Positions 26,069 through 34,624 of a stretch of DNA of 64,000 nucleotides are shown piece after piece. The first letter of the stretch is position 1. Each line of letters begins with the position of its first letter. The DNA comes from CAVTJL01 sp963735065 (GTDB taxonomy: Bacteria > Pseudomonadota > Alphaproteobacteria > Geminicoccales > Geminicoccaceae): positions 1,116,001-1,180,000 of the forward strand of contig CAVTJL010000001.1 of assembly GCA_963735065.1 (NCBI GenBank), in the 5' to 3' direction. The notes below the pieces were generated by a model. The model did no database searches. It was not told the DNA's origin and worked only from the letters and a program-made list of their open reading frames with translations. Position numbers and translations under genes: made by a program.

Positions 26069-28168
26069 TTGCTGCTCAGAACCCGCCTGGCGCTCTTCGT
26101 CTCGCTGGCGTTTCTGGTGCTCGTGGGCGGCCTCGCCTTCACGGCAGCCGAGCGCGAGCGTCTGCTCGAGCAGAGCTTCGCTACCGTTGCGATCAGCGGT
26201 CAGCAGGCGCTTTGGGGTCATATTGTCACTGATGAGGCCCATCGCCTGGGCACCTTCATGGATCAGGTGACCGAAAACGCGGCACTGAAGGCCGCCTTGC
26301 AGGCGAAGCAACGCGACAAGGTCGTCGAGATCGCGCGCGGTCTCGCAGATGCGCTGACATCGTCGGGAGGCGTCGACGAGCTCGAGCTGACGACAGTCGA
26401 TGGCGCCCGCATCTTCTCGAGTGCCTCGCGGATCGATACGGGCTCTGTGCTCGACGTCGGCTCGCTGCACCGCATCATCGCGCTGCGCAACACCGTAGCC
26501 GGGCTGGTCCAGGACGGGCCGACCCGTTACGTCGTTGCGATGGGCGCGCCGTTGATCGCGGACGGCGATATCGTCGGCGTGGCGACCTTGGTCGTCAACG
26601 CAAGGCGCGCGCTCACACGATTCGCCAGATCCATGACCGCCTCGGCCTTTCTCGTCAGCCTGCGTGGGCGGGTCGTCCAAGGTACTGACACGGGGCTTCG
26701 TACGCGTATTCCCGCCGACATCCCGGTACGCGAGGGCAGTTTCTCGGTCCTTGCTGCCGAGGGCCAGGTTCTTTCACTCACCAGCGCGCCGATCCGCGAC
26801 GTTGACGAGCAGATCACAGGCGCTCTGGTTACACTCAAGGATGCGACAGAGGCGCTCTCCAAGGCACGACGACTGGGCAGTATCGCTATCGGCGGGGGAG
26901 TGCTCTTTTTCGGCCTCGTCATTCTCGGGCTTTATGTCTACCTGCGCCACGCCTTCCGACCGCTCGAAGGTGCGATCAACGTCCTGAGGGCGCTCTCCGA
27001 GGGCGACACGAGCGTCACGCTCGAGGCCGAGGGTGCGGGCGAGATCGGCCGGATCGCTCAGGCGGTCAGTGTCTTTCGTAGCAACGCCATAGCGTTGAGC
27101 GATCAGCGCCAGCAGGTCGATCGGCAACGCCGCCGGCAAGAGCGCCTGATCCGCCGACAGATGGAGCAGCTTGCCGCGACCCTCGAGGCCGAGGCTCGCG
27201 ACATGGTCATCGAGGACCTTCGCACTGTCGTCGTCGAGCCGGGCGGCTCGCGGGGCGGTGCGGAGGACGATCAGCTTCGTCTGCTCGCCGCCGTGCTGCA
27301 CCGGATGGCCGCACGGATCGCGGCGCAGCACGCTCGGCTCACCGAGCTGATCGAGGAGCTCAAGGAAGCGGTCGTGACCCGCGCCAAGCTGGCCGGCCTG
27401 CAGCAGGAGCTTGAGATCGCACGGCAGGTGCAGACGGCGATCCTGCCCCAGGCGCCACCGCGGTTTGCCGAGCTTGACCTCGATGGCCGAATGGTCCCGG
27501 CGAAGGAGGTCGGCGGCGACTTCTACGACTACTTCTCGATCGACGCCAACCGCGTCGGCATCGTTGTCGCCGATGTCTCCGGCAAGGGTGTGCCGGCCGC
27601 CCTTTTCATGGCGATCACCCGAACCTTGCTCAAGGCGACCGCCTTGTTCATCACCTCCCCCGGCGCATGCGTCGAGCGCCTGAACAATCTGCTCGCCGCA
27701 GAGAATGAGCAGATGATGTTCGTCACGCTGATTTACGGTGTGATCGATCTCAGAACCGGCCGTTTCACCTACACCAACGCCGGACACAACCACCCCTACC
27801 GGATTGACGCAGGAGGCCGCCTCGCTCCATTGCCGCCCACGGGTGGCATGGCCGCCGCGGTGATGGAGGACGTGGCCTATCAAGAGACGGCGTTCCAGCT
27901 CGAGCCGGGGGACACGATCTTTCTTTTCACCGACGGCGTCACGGAAGCGATCGACAACGAGGATAGGGAGTTCGGGACCGCCGCCCTCGAGGCCGTTCTG
28001 GAGCGGGAGGCTGCGGGATCGGCGGTGCGCGAGGTCGGCGAGAGGGTCATCGAGGAGGTCCGCCAGTTTGCCGGCGATACCCCTCAGGCGGACGACATCA
28101 CCTGCGTCACGCTCCGGTTCCACGGCTGCTCCGGCCAGTTGCCAGCGTCCAGATCACGAGCCGCTTGA
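26069..28168 (+). CDS. RsbU/SpoIIE-type PP2C phosphatase with periplasmic sensor and HAMP
   Basis: A 699-residue transmembrane serine phosphatase. An N-terminal helix (about 2-25), a Cache-like periplasmic domain (about 30-265, LELTTVDGARIFSSA), a second helix (about 270-292) and a HAMP domain (RHAFRPLEGAINVLRALSEG, about 293-345) precede a coiled coil and the PP2C domain (from about 445). Metal ligands are present: KEVGGDFYDYF, VADVSGKGVPAALFM, FLFTDGVTEA and ADDITCVTLRF. Such enzymes dephosphorylate RsbV-type STAS proteins, here probably the one at 17424. The TTG start at 26069 has GAGGTGA just upstream. The 3' end overlaps the lipoprotein gene by 62 bp. Confidence 0.92.
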   Translation: MLLRTRLALFVSLAFLVLVGGLAFTAAERERLLEQSFATVAISGQQALWGHIVTDEAHRLGTFMDQVTENAALKAALQAKQRDKVVEIARGLADALTSSGGVDELELTTVDGARIFSSASRIDTGSVLDVGSLHRIIALRNTVAGLVQDGPTRYVVAMGAPLIADGDIVGVATLVVNARRALTRFARSMTASAFLVSLRGRVVQGTDTGLRTRIPADIPVREGSFSVLAAEGQVLSLTSAPIRDVDEQITGALVTLKDATEALSKARRLGSIAIGGGVLFFGLVILGLYVYLRHAFRPLEGAINVLRALSEGDTSVTLEAEGAGEIGRIAQAVSVFRSNAIALSDQRQQVDRQRRRQERLIRRQMEQLAATLEAEARDMVIEDLRTVVVEPGGSRGGAEDDQLRLLAAVLHRMAARIAAQHARLTELIEELKEAVVTRAKLAGLQQELEIARQVQTAILPQAPPRFAELDLDGRMVPAKEVGGDFYDYFSIDANRVGIVVADVSGKGVPAALFMAITRTLLKATALFITSPGACVERLNNLLAAENEQMMFVTLIYGVIDLRTGRFTYTNAGHNHPYRIDAGGRLAPLPPTGGMAAAVMEDVAYQETAFQLEPGDTIFLFTDGVTEAIDNEDREFGTAALEAVLEREAAGSAVREVGERVIEEVRQFAGDTPQADDITCVTLRFHGCSGQLPASRSRAA

Positions 28169-28778
28169 GCACGTCGTCGGTAGCCTCGTCGAATGCCTTG
28201 ATCACAGCATCGAGGCTCTCGCTTGAAGGGGGCACGCTCGCAGCGAAGCTCTCCCCGCCGACCAGCTCCCGTCCCGGCAGCCTCAGCAGCTGTGCGTCGA
28301 GGCGGATACGAACAATGGTCGACGCTCCTTCATGCCGGAGCAGATTGAAGGCGAGAAGCGATGAGCGGAGGAGGAAGTTCGCGCTCAGGCGGTCGCGATC
28401 GGTTCCGACGGCGGCGATCGCCCCGGATGCGGCAAATGATCCGACGATGAGGCTCTGCATCATGGCGGGCGCACGATCCGACCACGTGGCATCGGCGACG
28501 TACTCGACCTGGAGCCCATCGCGAATGAGAGCGATGCGGACCGTGTCCAGCGGCCTGTCGGCAACAGGCTCGGCAACGGCAAGGCCCCAGCTGACCTTGG
28601 GAAGGTCGGATGGGAAGGTGGTTTTGGGCGTGAGCCGGAACTCGCGGGGCGCGGGGCCCTGGCCCGGCAGGCTTGGGACACAAGCGCCGAGGCCGGCAGT
28701 GCTCGCGAGAGCAAGGCCGCGCAGCAGCAGGTGACGGCGATCGAGAGGCGAGCGGCGGGCGACAGGACGATCGCTCAT
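28107..28778 (-). CDS. ABC-type transport auxiliary lipoprotein (PqiC/LptE-like)
   Basis: A 223-residue lipoprotein and last gene of a four-gene MCE transport operon. Basic residues are followed by a hydrophobic stretch and a lipobox (LASTAGLGAC, cysteine about 34). The mature part follows the ABC_trans_aux family: FRLTPKTTFPSDLP, VEYVADATWSDRAPAMMQSL, SLLAFNLLRHEG and a C-terminal AFDEATDDVLKRLVIW. Such proteins help MlaD/PqiB-type machines move lipids across the periplasm, here in place of MlaC. The ATG overlaps the MlaD stop by 4 bp. The tail beyond VIWTL is antisense to the phosphatase gene. Confidence 0.86.
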   Translation of the reverse strand: MSDRPVARRSPLDRRHLLLRGLALASTAGLGACVPSLPGQGPAPREFRLTPKTTFPSDLPKVSWGLAVAEPVADRPLDTVRIALIRDGLQVEYVADATWSDRAPAMMQSLIVGSFAASGAIAAVGTDRDRLSANFLLRSSLLAFNLLRHEGASTIVRIRLDAQLLRLPGRELVGGESFAASVPPSSESLDAVIKAFDEATDDVLKRLVIWTLATGRSSRGTGA

Positions 28779-29812
28779 CGCAGTCGCACTCCTTCTTGGG
28801 TTCGATTGCCGAAGAAGAAGCGAGCGGGGTCCTGTCGCAGATCCCGAAGCGTGCCGTTCAGCTCGTTCACCATGCGGGTGCTGTCCTCGATGAGCCCGGT
28901 CAGCTCGGGCAGGCCGCGCGTTGTGAAAGTGCGGATGCCCGACCTGTTCTCGCGTGCGAGCTCGCCCAGCTGATCGCTCGCGCGCCGGATGCTGGTGGAA
29001 GTGTCGTCCAGATTGCCGAGAAGCTTCGTGAGCTGGGCGTTGCGATCGCGCAGGGCGGGCTGAAGGTCGCTCACGAGGCGGTCGAGCCCATCGGCCGTGT
29101 CGTTGAGCTTGGACGCTAGGGTCGGCAGGGCCGCCAGCGACTTGGCGAGCGGGCCGTCGGGATCCCCGAGCTGGTGCGCGGCAGCAGCCGTATCATGGAG
29201 GATCGAGGCCAGATCCTTGCCCGGCTGGCCTTGGAGAAACTGCTGGGCGGTGTGCAGGAGGTCGCTTGCGGAGCGCATGAGCTCGGGCGCGCTCATCGAC
29301 ACATCGTCGACCGACCGCAGCAGTCCTGCGAAGGGTGAGGGGATCGATGGGATCTCAGGTAGGTCCATCGGCCCTTTGACGACCGTTGCTGGCGTGTCCG
29401 GATAAAAGTCGATGCCGATATACTGGCGCCCGGTGAGCACACTCTCGAGCTGCAGCTGCGCTCGGGCACCCTTCTCGACGAGCAGCTTCATGACCGCCGG
29501 CGTCGGTTCCTTGCCGTCCTCGAGAAGCACGGCGTCACGCCGCAGCTCGACGACGACCGGCACCTCGATGTTCGTGCCCTCATTGTTGAAGTAGGCGTGG
29601 ATTCCGGTGACGCTGCCGATATCGACGCCACGGAAAGCGACGGGCGCGCCGATCCGGAGCCCACGTAGTGACTCGTTGAAATAGATGACGAACTTGTCGC
29701 TGCGGTCGAAGAGAAGGCGAGCGGAGCCGAGTGCCAGGAGCCCGAGCACGGCAATGACAACGGCGCCCAGGACAAAGGCGCCCACGAGACGAGGATCGGC
29801 GCGACGACTCAC
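28775..29812 (-). CDS. mlaD: MCE/MlaD family lipid-transport protein
   Basis: A 345-residue periplasmic protein anchored by one N-terminal helix (about 9-32). A single MCE domain (about 40-120: FVIYFNESLRGLRIGAPVAF, then RGVDIGSVTGI) forms the hexameric ring that carries lipids. A long helical C-terminal half follows (LASILHDTAAAAHQLGD, LNDTADGLDRLVSDLQPALR), like longer MlaD/PqiB relatives. It overlaps both neighbours by 4 bp. Confidence 0.92.
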   Translation of the reverse strand: MSRRADPRLVGAFVLGAVVIAVLGLLALGSARLLFDRSDKFVIYFNESLRGLRIGAPVAFRGVDIGSVTGIHAYFNNEGTNIEVPVVVELRRDAVLLEDGKEPTPAVMKLLVEKGARAQLQLESVLTGRQYIGIDFYPDTPATVVKGPMDLPEIPSIPSPFAGLLRSVDDVSMSAPELMRSASDLLHTAQQFLQGQPGKDLASILHDTAAAAHQLGDPDGPLAKSLAALPTLASKLNDTADGLDRLVSDLQPALRDRNAQLTKLLGNLDDTSTSIRRASDQLGELARENRSGIRTFTTRGLPELTGLIEDSTRMVNELNGTLRDLRQDPARFFFGNRTQEGVRLR

Positions 29813-30534
29813 AGCGAGCTCGTCCCGCCGCGCGTCAGGAAAGCCCGCACGCTCGGGTCCACACTCTCCTCCTCTATGAGATGACGCGGGTTCCCACAGG
29901 CGATCATGGTTCTTCGGTCGGCGTCGAGAAAGATCGAATCGTCGGCGATCGCAAAGATGCTGGCGAGCTCGTGCGTCACGACCACGAATGTCATCCCGAG
30001 GCTCGCCCTGAGCTCGAGCACGAGATCGTCGAGGCGCCGCGCAGTCAACGGGTCGAGCCCAGCGCTCGGCTCGTCCAGATAGACGATCTCCGGATCGAGG
30101 GCCATCGCGCGGGCGATGGCCGCACGCTTGCGCATGCCCCCGCTGATCTCCGACGGATAGAAGTCCTCGAAGCCGGCCAAGCCAACGAGCGCCAGCTTGA
30201 AAGCGGCGAGGTCGCGGGCCGATGCAGGAGGCAGCGTCGTGTGCTCCTCGAGAGGCAGGCTCACATTCTCGGCCAAGGTCATCGAGCTCCAGAGAGCGCC
30301 ATCCTGATACATGACGCCGAAGCCTTGTCGGATCGCCTGCTGCTCCTCGGGGCTGGCGGAGAGGAAGTTCCGGCCATGGTAGAGAACCTCGCCCGCCGGA
30401 GGCATCTGAAGCCCGATCATGTGGCGTAGCAGCGTGCTCTTCCCGCTGCCGCTGCCGCCCATGATGACGAAGATGGAGCCGGCGGCGATCCGGCAGCTGA
30501 TGTCGCGTTGAACGATCCGCGTGCCGAACGCCAT
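29809..30534 (-). CDS. mlaF: MlaF-type ABC ATPase
   Basis: A 241-residue ATPase for the MCE lipid transporter. Walker A GGSGSGKST (about 26-34), Q-loop GVMYQDGALWSSMTL, signature EISGGMRKRAAIARAMALDP, Walker B IVYLDEPSAGLDPLT and VVTHELASIFAIAD are all typical of MlaF. The start is a problem: the usual first strand (LVEVRGLT) is encoded in frame just upstream of the ATG at 30534, but no ATG, GTG or TTG precedes it. Either a CTG near 30579 or 30585 is used, or the protein lacks this strand. The gene lies 47 bp after the permease gene. Confidence 0.93.
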   Translation of the reverse strand: MAFGTRIVQRDISCRIAAGSIFVIMGGSGSGKSTLLRHMIGLQMPPAGEVLYHGRNFLSASPEEQQAIRQGFGVMYQDGALWSSMTLAENVSLPLEEHTTLPPASARDLAAFKLALVGLAGFEDFYPSEISGGMRKRAAIARAMALDPEIVYLDEPSAGLDPLTARRLDDLVLELRASLGMTFVVVTHELASIFAIADDSIFLDADRRTMIACGNPRHLIEEESVDPSVRAFLTRGGTSSL

Positions 30535-30581
30535 GGTCAGCCCGCGAACCTCAACGAGGCGGCGGTGGTTTCGCCACAGTC

Positions 30582-31694
30582 TCAGAAGCCGATGGCATTG
30601 AAGAGCACGGTCATGATGGCATCGGTGATGACAATGAGGACGATTCCGGAGACGACGGCGCGGGTCGTGGCGATCCCGACGGCGGAGGAGCTGCGCTCGG
30701 CACGCATGCCGTGGTAGCAGCCGGCGAGACTGACGACGATGGCGAAGATCACCGCCTTCACGATGCCCACCATGGCTGCTCGCACGGTGAGGTAGCGGAA
30801 TGTCTGGTCGAGGTAGGCGGCCGGATCGATGCCGAAGACGACGACCCCCATCAGCCCTCCGCCGATGATGCCGATGAGGTCGGCGTAGATCGCGAGCAGC
30901 GGCAGCATCAAGATCAGCGCCAGAACGCGCGGCAGGACCAGGAAGTCGATCGGCGGCACGCCCATGGTTCGGAGCGCGTCGATCTCCTCGTTGACCTCCA
31001 TCGTGCCGAGCTCGGCTGCGTAGGCAGCGCCCGTGCGGCCCGCCATGATCACGCCGGCCATCAGCGCCCCCATCTCGCGCAGCATGCCGATCGCCACGAG
31101 GTTGGCGACGAAGATCTCGGCGCCGAACTGAGACAGCTGGGCGGCCCCGATGAAGGCCAGGATGACGCCGACGAGGAGCGAGATCAGGGAGATGATCGGC
31201 AGGGCCCGGACGCCCGTGTCCTCGATCGCGAGCGCGAGGTCACGGCCGCGCATGCGCGTTCGCCCGCGAACCAGCCCACCCATCGCCAACGCGACCTCGC
31301 CCAAGAAGCCCAGCGCCGCACCACCGGCGGCGGCAATGGCCATGGACCCTGTTCCGATGCGTGCCAGGAAGCTGTCGGGTCGGGGTGTGCGGTCCTCCTG
31401 CCTCGCGCGGACGCCGGCTCGAGCGAGGGCGAGCAGGCGGGAAGCGCCGTCCGGTAGGCCCCCGTCCTTGAGCTGCCCGCCGACGGCGGCAAGCCGGCGG
31501 TCGATAGGCCAGAGATAGGCGAGAAGGGCCGAGCCCCAATCCTCCAGGCCGCCGGCCTCCACCACCACCTCGCGCAGGGGCAAGAGCCGGTCCAGCAGTG
31601 CATCGTCAGGCGACGGCGCCCGCGCACGCCAGCTTCCCGAAAGCCGCAGCGTCGCCCGGGCGTTGTCGTCGGGATCGACCTGCAGCTCCGCCAT
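30582..31694 (-). CDS. mlaE: MlaE permease with fused N-terminal STAS (MlaB-like) domain
   Basis: A 370-residue protein from ATG 31694; a GTG at 31793 would add 33 low-complexity residues. Residues 1-105 look like a STAS/MlaB domain (VDPDDNARATLRLSGSWRA, LLPLREVVVEAGGLEDWGS). The rest is the MlaE permease with five or six helices and family motifs GALMAGVIMAGRTGAAYAAE, EEIDALRTMGVPPIDFLVLP and GCYHGMRAERSSSAVGIAT. It pairs with MlaF and MlaD downstream in an ABC machine thought to keep outer-membrane lipid asymmetry. The STAS fusion removes the need for a separate mlaB. Confidence 0.93.
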   Translation of the reverse strand: MAELQVDPDDNARATLRLSGSWRARAPSPDDALLDRLLPLREVVVEAGGLEDWGSALLAYLWPIDRRLAAVGGQLKDGGLPDGASRLLALARAGVRARQEDRTPRPDSFLARIGTGSMAIAAAGGAALGFLGEVALAMGGLVRGRTRMRGRDLALAIEDTGVRALPIISLISLLVGVILAFIGAAQLSQFGAEIFVANLVAIGMLREMGALMAGVIMAGRTGAAYAAELGTMEVNEEIDALRTMGVPPIDFLVLPRVLALILMLPLLAIYADLIGIIGGGLMGVVVFGIDPAAYLDQTFRYLTVRAAMVGIVKAVIFAIVVSLAGCYHGMRAERSSSAVGIATTRAVVSGIVLIVITDAIMTVLFNAIGF

Positions 31695-31996
31695 AGGCGG
31701 CGCGGCACTCGCCTGGGCGCTGCTCGACCGACCGGAGGCGCCGCGCTCAGCGAGGCCTCCTGCTTTTGAAACGGTGCCCGGAGCCAACGCCACTCCCGCA
31801 TAGCCGCCACACGGCTTCCTTGCGGCCCGACCCTAGCCGCCAGGGTAACATCTTGCAGCAGCGCAGTGGTCCGATGCGGTTATTTCCGTAGCTTGTCGCG
31901 GTCCCCAAGCCTAGCTCTCTGGTTATAGGCCGCAGCCATCGCCCGGCCTGCGGGTCCCTGCCCGGCAACGGCAGAATGGCAATCAGGATCAGAGAG
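31695..31996. other. divergent intergenic region between mlaE and gst
   Basis: About 300 bp, GC-rich, between divergent genes. The part next to 31694 could encode a longer MlaE N-terminus if GTG 31793 is used. No RNA, repeat or clear promoter boxes seen. Confidence 0.35.
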
Positions 31997-32596
31997 ATGA
32001 AGCTCTACTATGCTCCCGGTGCCTGCTCCCTCTCGCCGCATATCGTGCTGTGCGAGGCGGAGCAGAAGGCGGATCTCGTCAAGGTCGACCTGAAGGCGCA
32101 CAAGGTCGCCGACGGTCGCGACTATTATGCGGTCAACCCCAAGGGCTACGTGCCGGCTCTCGAGCTGGACGACGGTCAGCTTCTTACGGAGGGGCCGGCG
32201 ATCGTCCAGTACCTCGCCGACAAGGCTCCAGCCTCGAAGCTCGCGCCCCCAGCCGGGACACTCGAGCGCTATCGGCTCCAGGAGTGGCTCACTTTCATCG
32301 GTACCGAGATCCACAAGAGCTTCAGCCCGCTCTTCAATCCGGCGACCCCGGACGCGACGAAGCAGCTCTCCAAGGACAAGCTCACGGCCCGCTTCGGATG
32401 GCTCGAGGAACGGATCGGCGAGGGGTTCCTGATGGGCGCCTTCAGCGCCGTGGACGCCTATCTTTTCACCGTTCTGCGTTGGACGGTGCCCCTCAAGCTG
32501 GACATGACGCCCTATCCCAGGCTGAGGGCCTACATGGACCGCGTCGGTGCGCGGCCCAAGGTGCAGCAGGCTCTTCAGGAGGAGGGGCTGGCCTGA
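31997..32596 (+). CDS. glutathione S-transferase, beta class
   Basis: A 199-residue cytoplasmic GST. The N-terminal thioredoxin-like domain opens KLYYAPGACSLSPHIVLCEA; Cys10 is the residue that defines beta-class enzymes. NPKGYVPALELDDG with the cis-proline and LLTEGPAIVQYLAD with the Glu-Gly/Ser glutathione site follow. The all-helical C-terminal domain ends at residue 199. The ATG at 31997 follows GAGAG. It stands alone on its strand. Confidence 0.94.
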   Translation: MKLYYAPGACSLSPHIVLCEAEQKADLVKVDLKAHKVADGRDYYAVNPKGYVPALELDDGQLLTEGPAIVQYLADKAPASKLAPPAGTLERYRLQEWLTFIGTEIHKSFSPLFNPATPDATKQLSKDKLTARFGWLEERIGEGFLMGAFSAVDAYLFTVLRWTVPLKLDMTPYPRLRAYMDRVGARPKVQQALQEEGLA

Positions 32597-32620
32597 GCCA
32601 AGTCCCTAATCTTGCAAGGC

Positions 32621-32652
32621 AAAGGGTGCGCGAGCATCAGCGCTCCCCCTTT
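32621..32652. terminator. bidirectional terminator hairpin after gst
   Basis: AAAGGG (32621-32626) pairs with CCCTTT (32647-32652), and GCGC (32628-32631) with GCGC (32640-32643) inside it, around an 8-base loop. The A-run on one side and T-run on the other suit termination in both directions between convergent genes. It overlaps the stop of the permease gene at 32637. Confidence 0.5.
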
Positions 32653-33581
32653 CTGTAGGGCTGCATCAGGGCCTGCGGCACGCGGGCCCTGCGCGCCATG
32701 ATGGTGAGCGCCAGGATCGAGAGCAGGTAGGGCAGCATCAAGAAGAGCTGATAGGGCACGGCGTTGCCGACGGCCTGCTGCAGGCGCAGCTGGAAGGCAT
32801 CGAAGAAGCCGTAGAGCACGGCCCCGAGCAGGGCTCGGCCGGGACGCCACGACGCGAAGACGACGAGCGCCAGTGACACCCAGCCGCGGCCCTGCACCAT
32901 GGTCGGAAAGAAGCTGTTGAACGCGGCAAGCGTGAGATAGGCGCCGCCGAGGCCCATCAGCGCGCTGCCGCAGACGATCACGGCCGTCCGCAACAGCGTC
33001 ACGTCGATGCCCTGGGCCTCCGCGCCCAGCGGGTTCTCGCCGACCATGCGGATCGCGAGGCCCAGCGGCGTGCGATAGAGCACCCAGGCGCAAAAGCCCA
33101 CCAGCAGCACGCCCAGATAGAATGGTGGCGTCTGCGAGAAGAGGACGGGTCCCACGAAAGGCACGCCGGACAGCCAGGGGATCGCGATCGGCTGGAAGGC
33201 GTGGATCGTCGGCGGGCTCGAGGACAGCGGCACGGCCAGCCGGAAGAGATAGTAGGCGAGACTGGAGGCGAGCAGCGTGATGCCGAGGCCGGTGACGTGC
33301 TGCGACAGGCCGAGCGGCACCGTCAGCATGGCATGAAGAAGGCCGAAAAGGGCGCCCGAGAGGGCCGCGGCGGCGAGGCCCAGCCAGAGCGGCGCCCCGC
33401 CATAGACGGCGAGCCAGCCGATCATTGCGCCGAAGCTCATGATGCCCTCGATGCCGAGATTGAGGACACCGGCCCGCTCGCACAGCAGGGCACCCAGCGC
33501 GCCGAAGATGAGCGGCGTTGCGATCCTGAGCGCTGCCGCCCAGAGGCTGGCCGAGACCAGGATGTCGGGAACGGCGTTCAT
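32637..33581 (-). CDS. BMP-type ABC transporter permease (second subunit)
   Basis: A 314-residue permease of the BPD_transp_2 class with about eight to ten helices. ERAGVLNLGIEGIMSFGAM (about 35-53) and VGENPLGAEAQGIDV (about 184-198) mark the branch that imports nucleosides (YufQ/NupQ-like) with BMP binding proteins. It overlaps the companion permease by 4 bp. Last gene of the operon binding protein - ATPase - permease - permease. Confidence 0.93.
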   Translation of the reverse strand: MNAVPDILVSASLWAAALRIATPLIFGALGALLCERAGVLNLGIEGIMSFGAMIGWLAVYGGAPLWLGLAAAALSGALFGLLHAMLTVPLGLSQHVTGLGITLLASSLAYYLFRLAVPLSSSPPTIHAFQPIAIPWLSGVPFVGPVLFSQTPPFYLGVLLVGFCAWVLYRTPLGLAIRMVGENPLGAEAQGIDVTLLRTAVIVCGSALMGLGGAYLTLAAFNSFFPTMVQGRGWVSLALVVFASWRPGRALLGAVLYGFFDAFQLRLQQAVGNAVPYQLFLMLPYLLSILALTIMARRARVPQALMQPYRKGER

Positions 33582-34624
33582 CGGCGCACCCGGTAGCTCG
33601 CCAGGAGCAGCGCCAGCAGCATGGTGAGCAGCGAGATCGCCACCGTCACGTCGGCGATATAGGTGGGGATCGCGACGGCGCGGCTCATCGCATCGGCGCC
33701 CACGAACATGGCGGCGACGAAGAGGGCCGCAGCCACCACGCCCAGAGGATGTAGCCCGGCCAGCATGGCGACCACGATGCCCGTGTAGCCGAAGCCGGGC
33801 GACAGGTCGGCCGTGAGGTAGCCTTTCAGGCCTATCACCTCGACGGCCCCGGCGAGGCCCGCGAGCCCGCCCGAGAGGCAGGCGACGCCAAGCAGCACGG
33901 CCGGAACGCGCACCCCGGCGAAGCGAGCCGCCGCCGCGTTGAGCCCGATCGCCCGCGATTCGAGCCCGAACACCGTGCGGCTCTGGACCAGCGCGGTGAC
34001 GGCGGCTGCCAGCAGAGCGAGCAGCAGCCCTGCGTGCAGCCTGGAGCCGGCAACGAGCTTCGGCAGGGTTCCCGCATCGATGATCGGCGCCGATTGCGGC
34101 CAGCCGAAAGCCAGCGGATCGCGCAGTGGCCCCTCGATCATCATCGAGACGAACAGCAGGGTGACGAAGTTCAAAAGAAGCGTGGTCACGACCTCATCGA
34201 CGCCGAATCGCAGCCGCAGGACGACCGGTCCCAAAAGCAGAAGCATCCCGGCGGCAGCGCCGGCCACGAGGAGAAGCGGGATCAGCAGCGGTGCCGGCAG
34301 GTGGATGGCACCCGAGCCCAACGCGGCAACGGCCAGCGCGCCGGCATAGAGCTGCCCCTCCGCGCCGATGTTCCAGAGCCGGGCCCTGAAAGCCACGGCC
34401 ACGGCAAGACCTGTGAAGATGAGTGGAGTCGCCCGCACGAGGGTCTCGGTGATCGCGAGCTTCGAGCCGAAGGCGCCGATGACGAGGTCGCCAAAGGCCG
34501 GGAGCACGGGTGCTCCAGCCATGCGGATCAGGACGGCGGCCAGCGCCAGCGCGGCGATCGATGCCGCGAAGGGGGCGGCGACTGCAAGGCCGACGGGCAC
34601 GCGCTCGCGTCGCTCAAGCCGCAT
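33578..34624 (-). CDS. BMP-type ABC transporter permease (first subunit)
   Basis: A 348-residue permease of the YufP/NupP type. The segment LWNIGAEGQLYAGALAVAAL (about 85-104) is the family signature, with GVDEVVTTLLLNFVTLLFV and RSRTVF-type loops (VQSRTVFGLESRAIGLN) later. The ATG at 34624 overlaps the ATPase gene by 11 bp. It pairs with the permease at 32637. Confidence 0.93.
   Translation of the reverse strand: MRLERRERVPVGLAVAAPFAASIAALALAAVLIRMAGAPVLPAFGDLVIGAFGSKLAITETLVRATPLIFTGLAVAVAFRARLWNIGAEGQLYAGALAVAALGSGAIHLPAPLLIPLLLVAGAAAGMLLLLGPVVLRLRFGVDEVVTTLLLNFVTLLFVSMMIEGPLRDPLAFGWPQSAPIIDAGTLPKLVAGSRLHAGLLLALLAAAVTALVQSRTVFGLESRAIGLNAAAARFAGVRVPAVLLGVACLSGGLAGLAGAVEVIGLKGYLTADLSPGFGYTGIVVAMLAGLHPLGVVAAALFVAAMFVGADAMSRAVAIPTYIADVTVAISLLTMLLALLLASYRVRR

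Noticed and set aside
26774..28123. A 449-codon open frame antisense to the PP2C phosphatase
   Set aside because: Shadow of a high-GC gene; composition atypical of a real protein.
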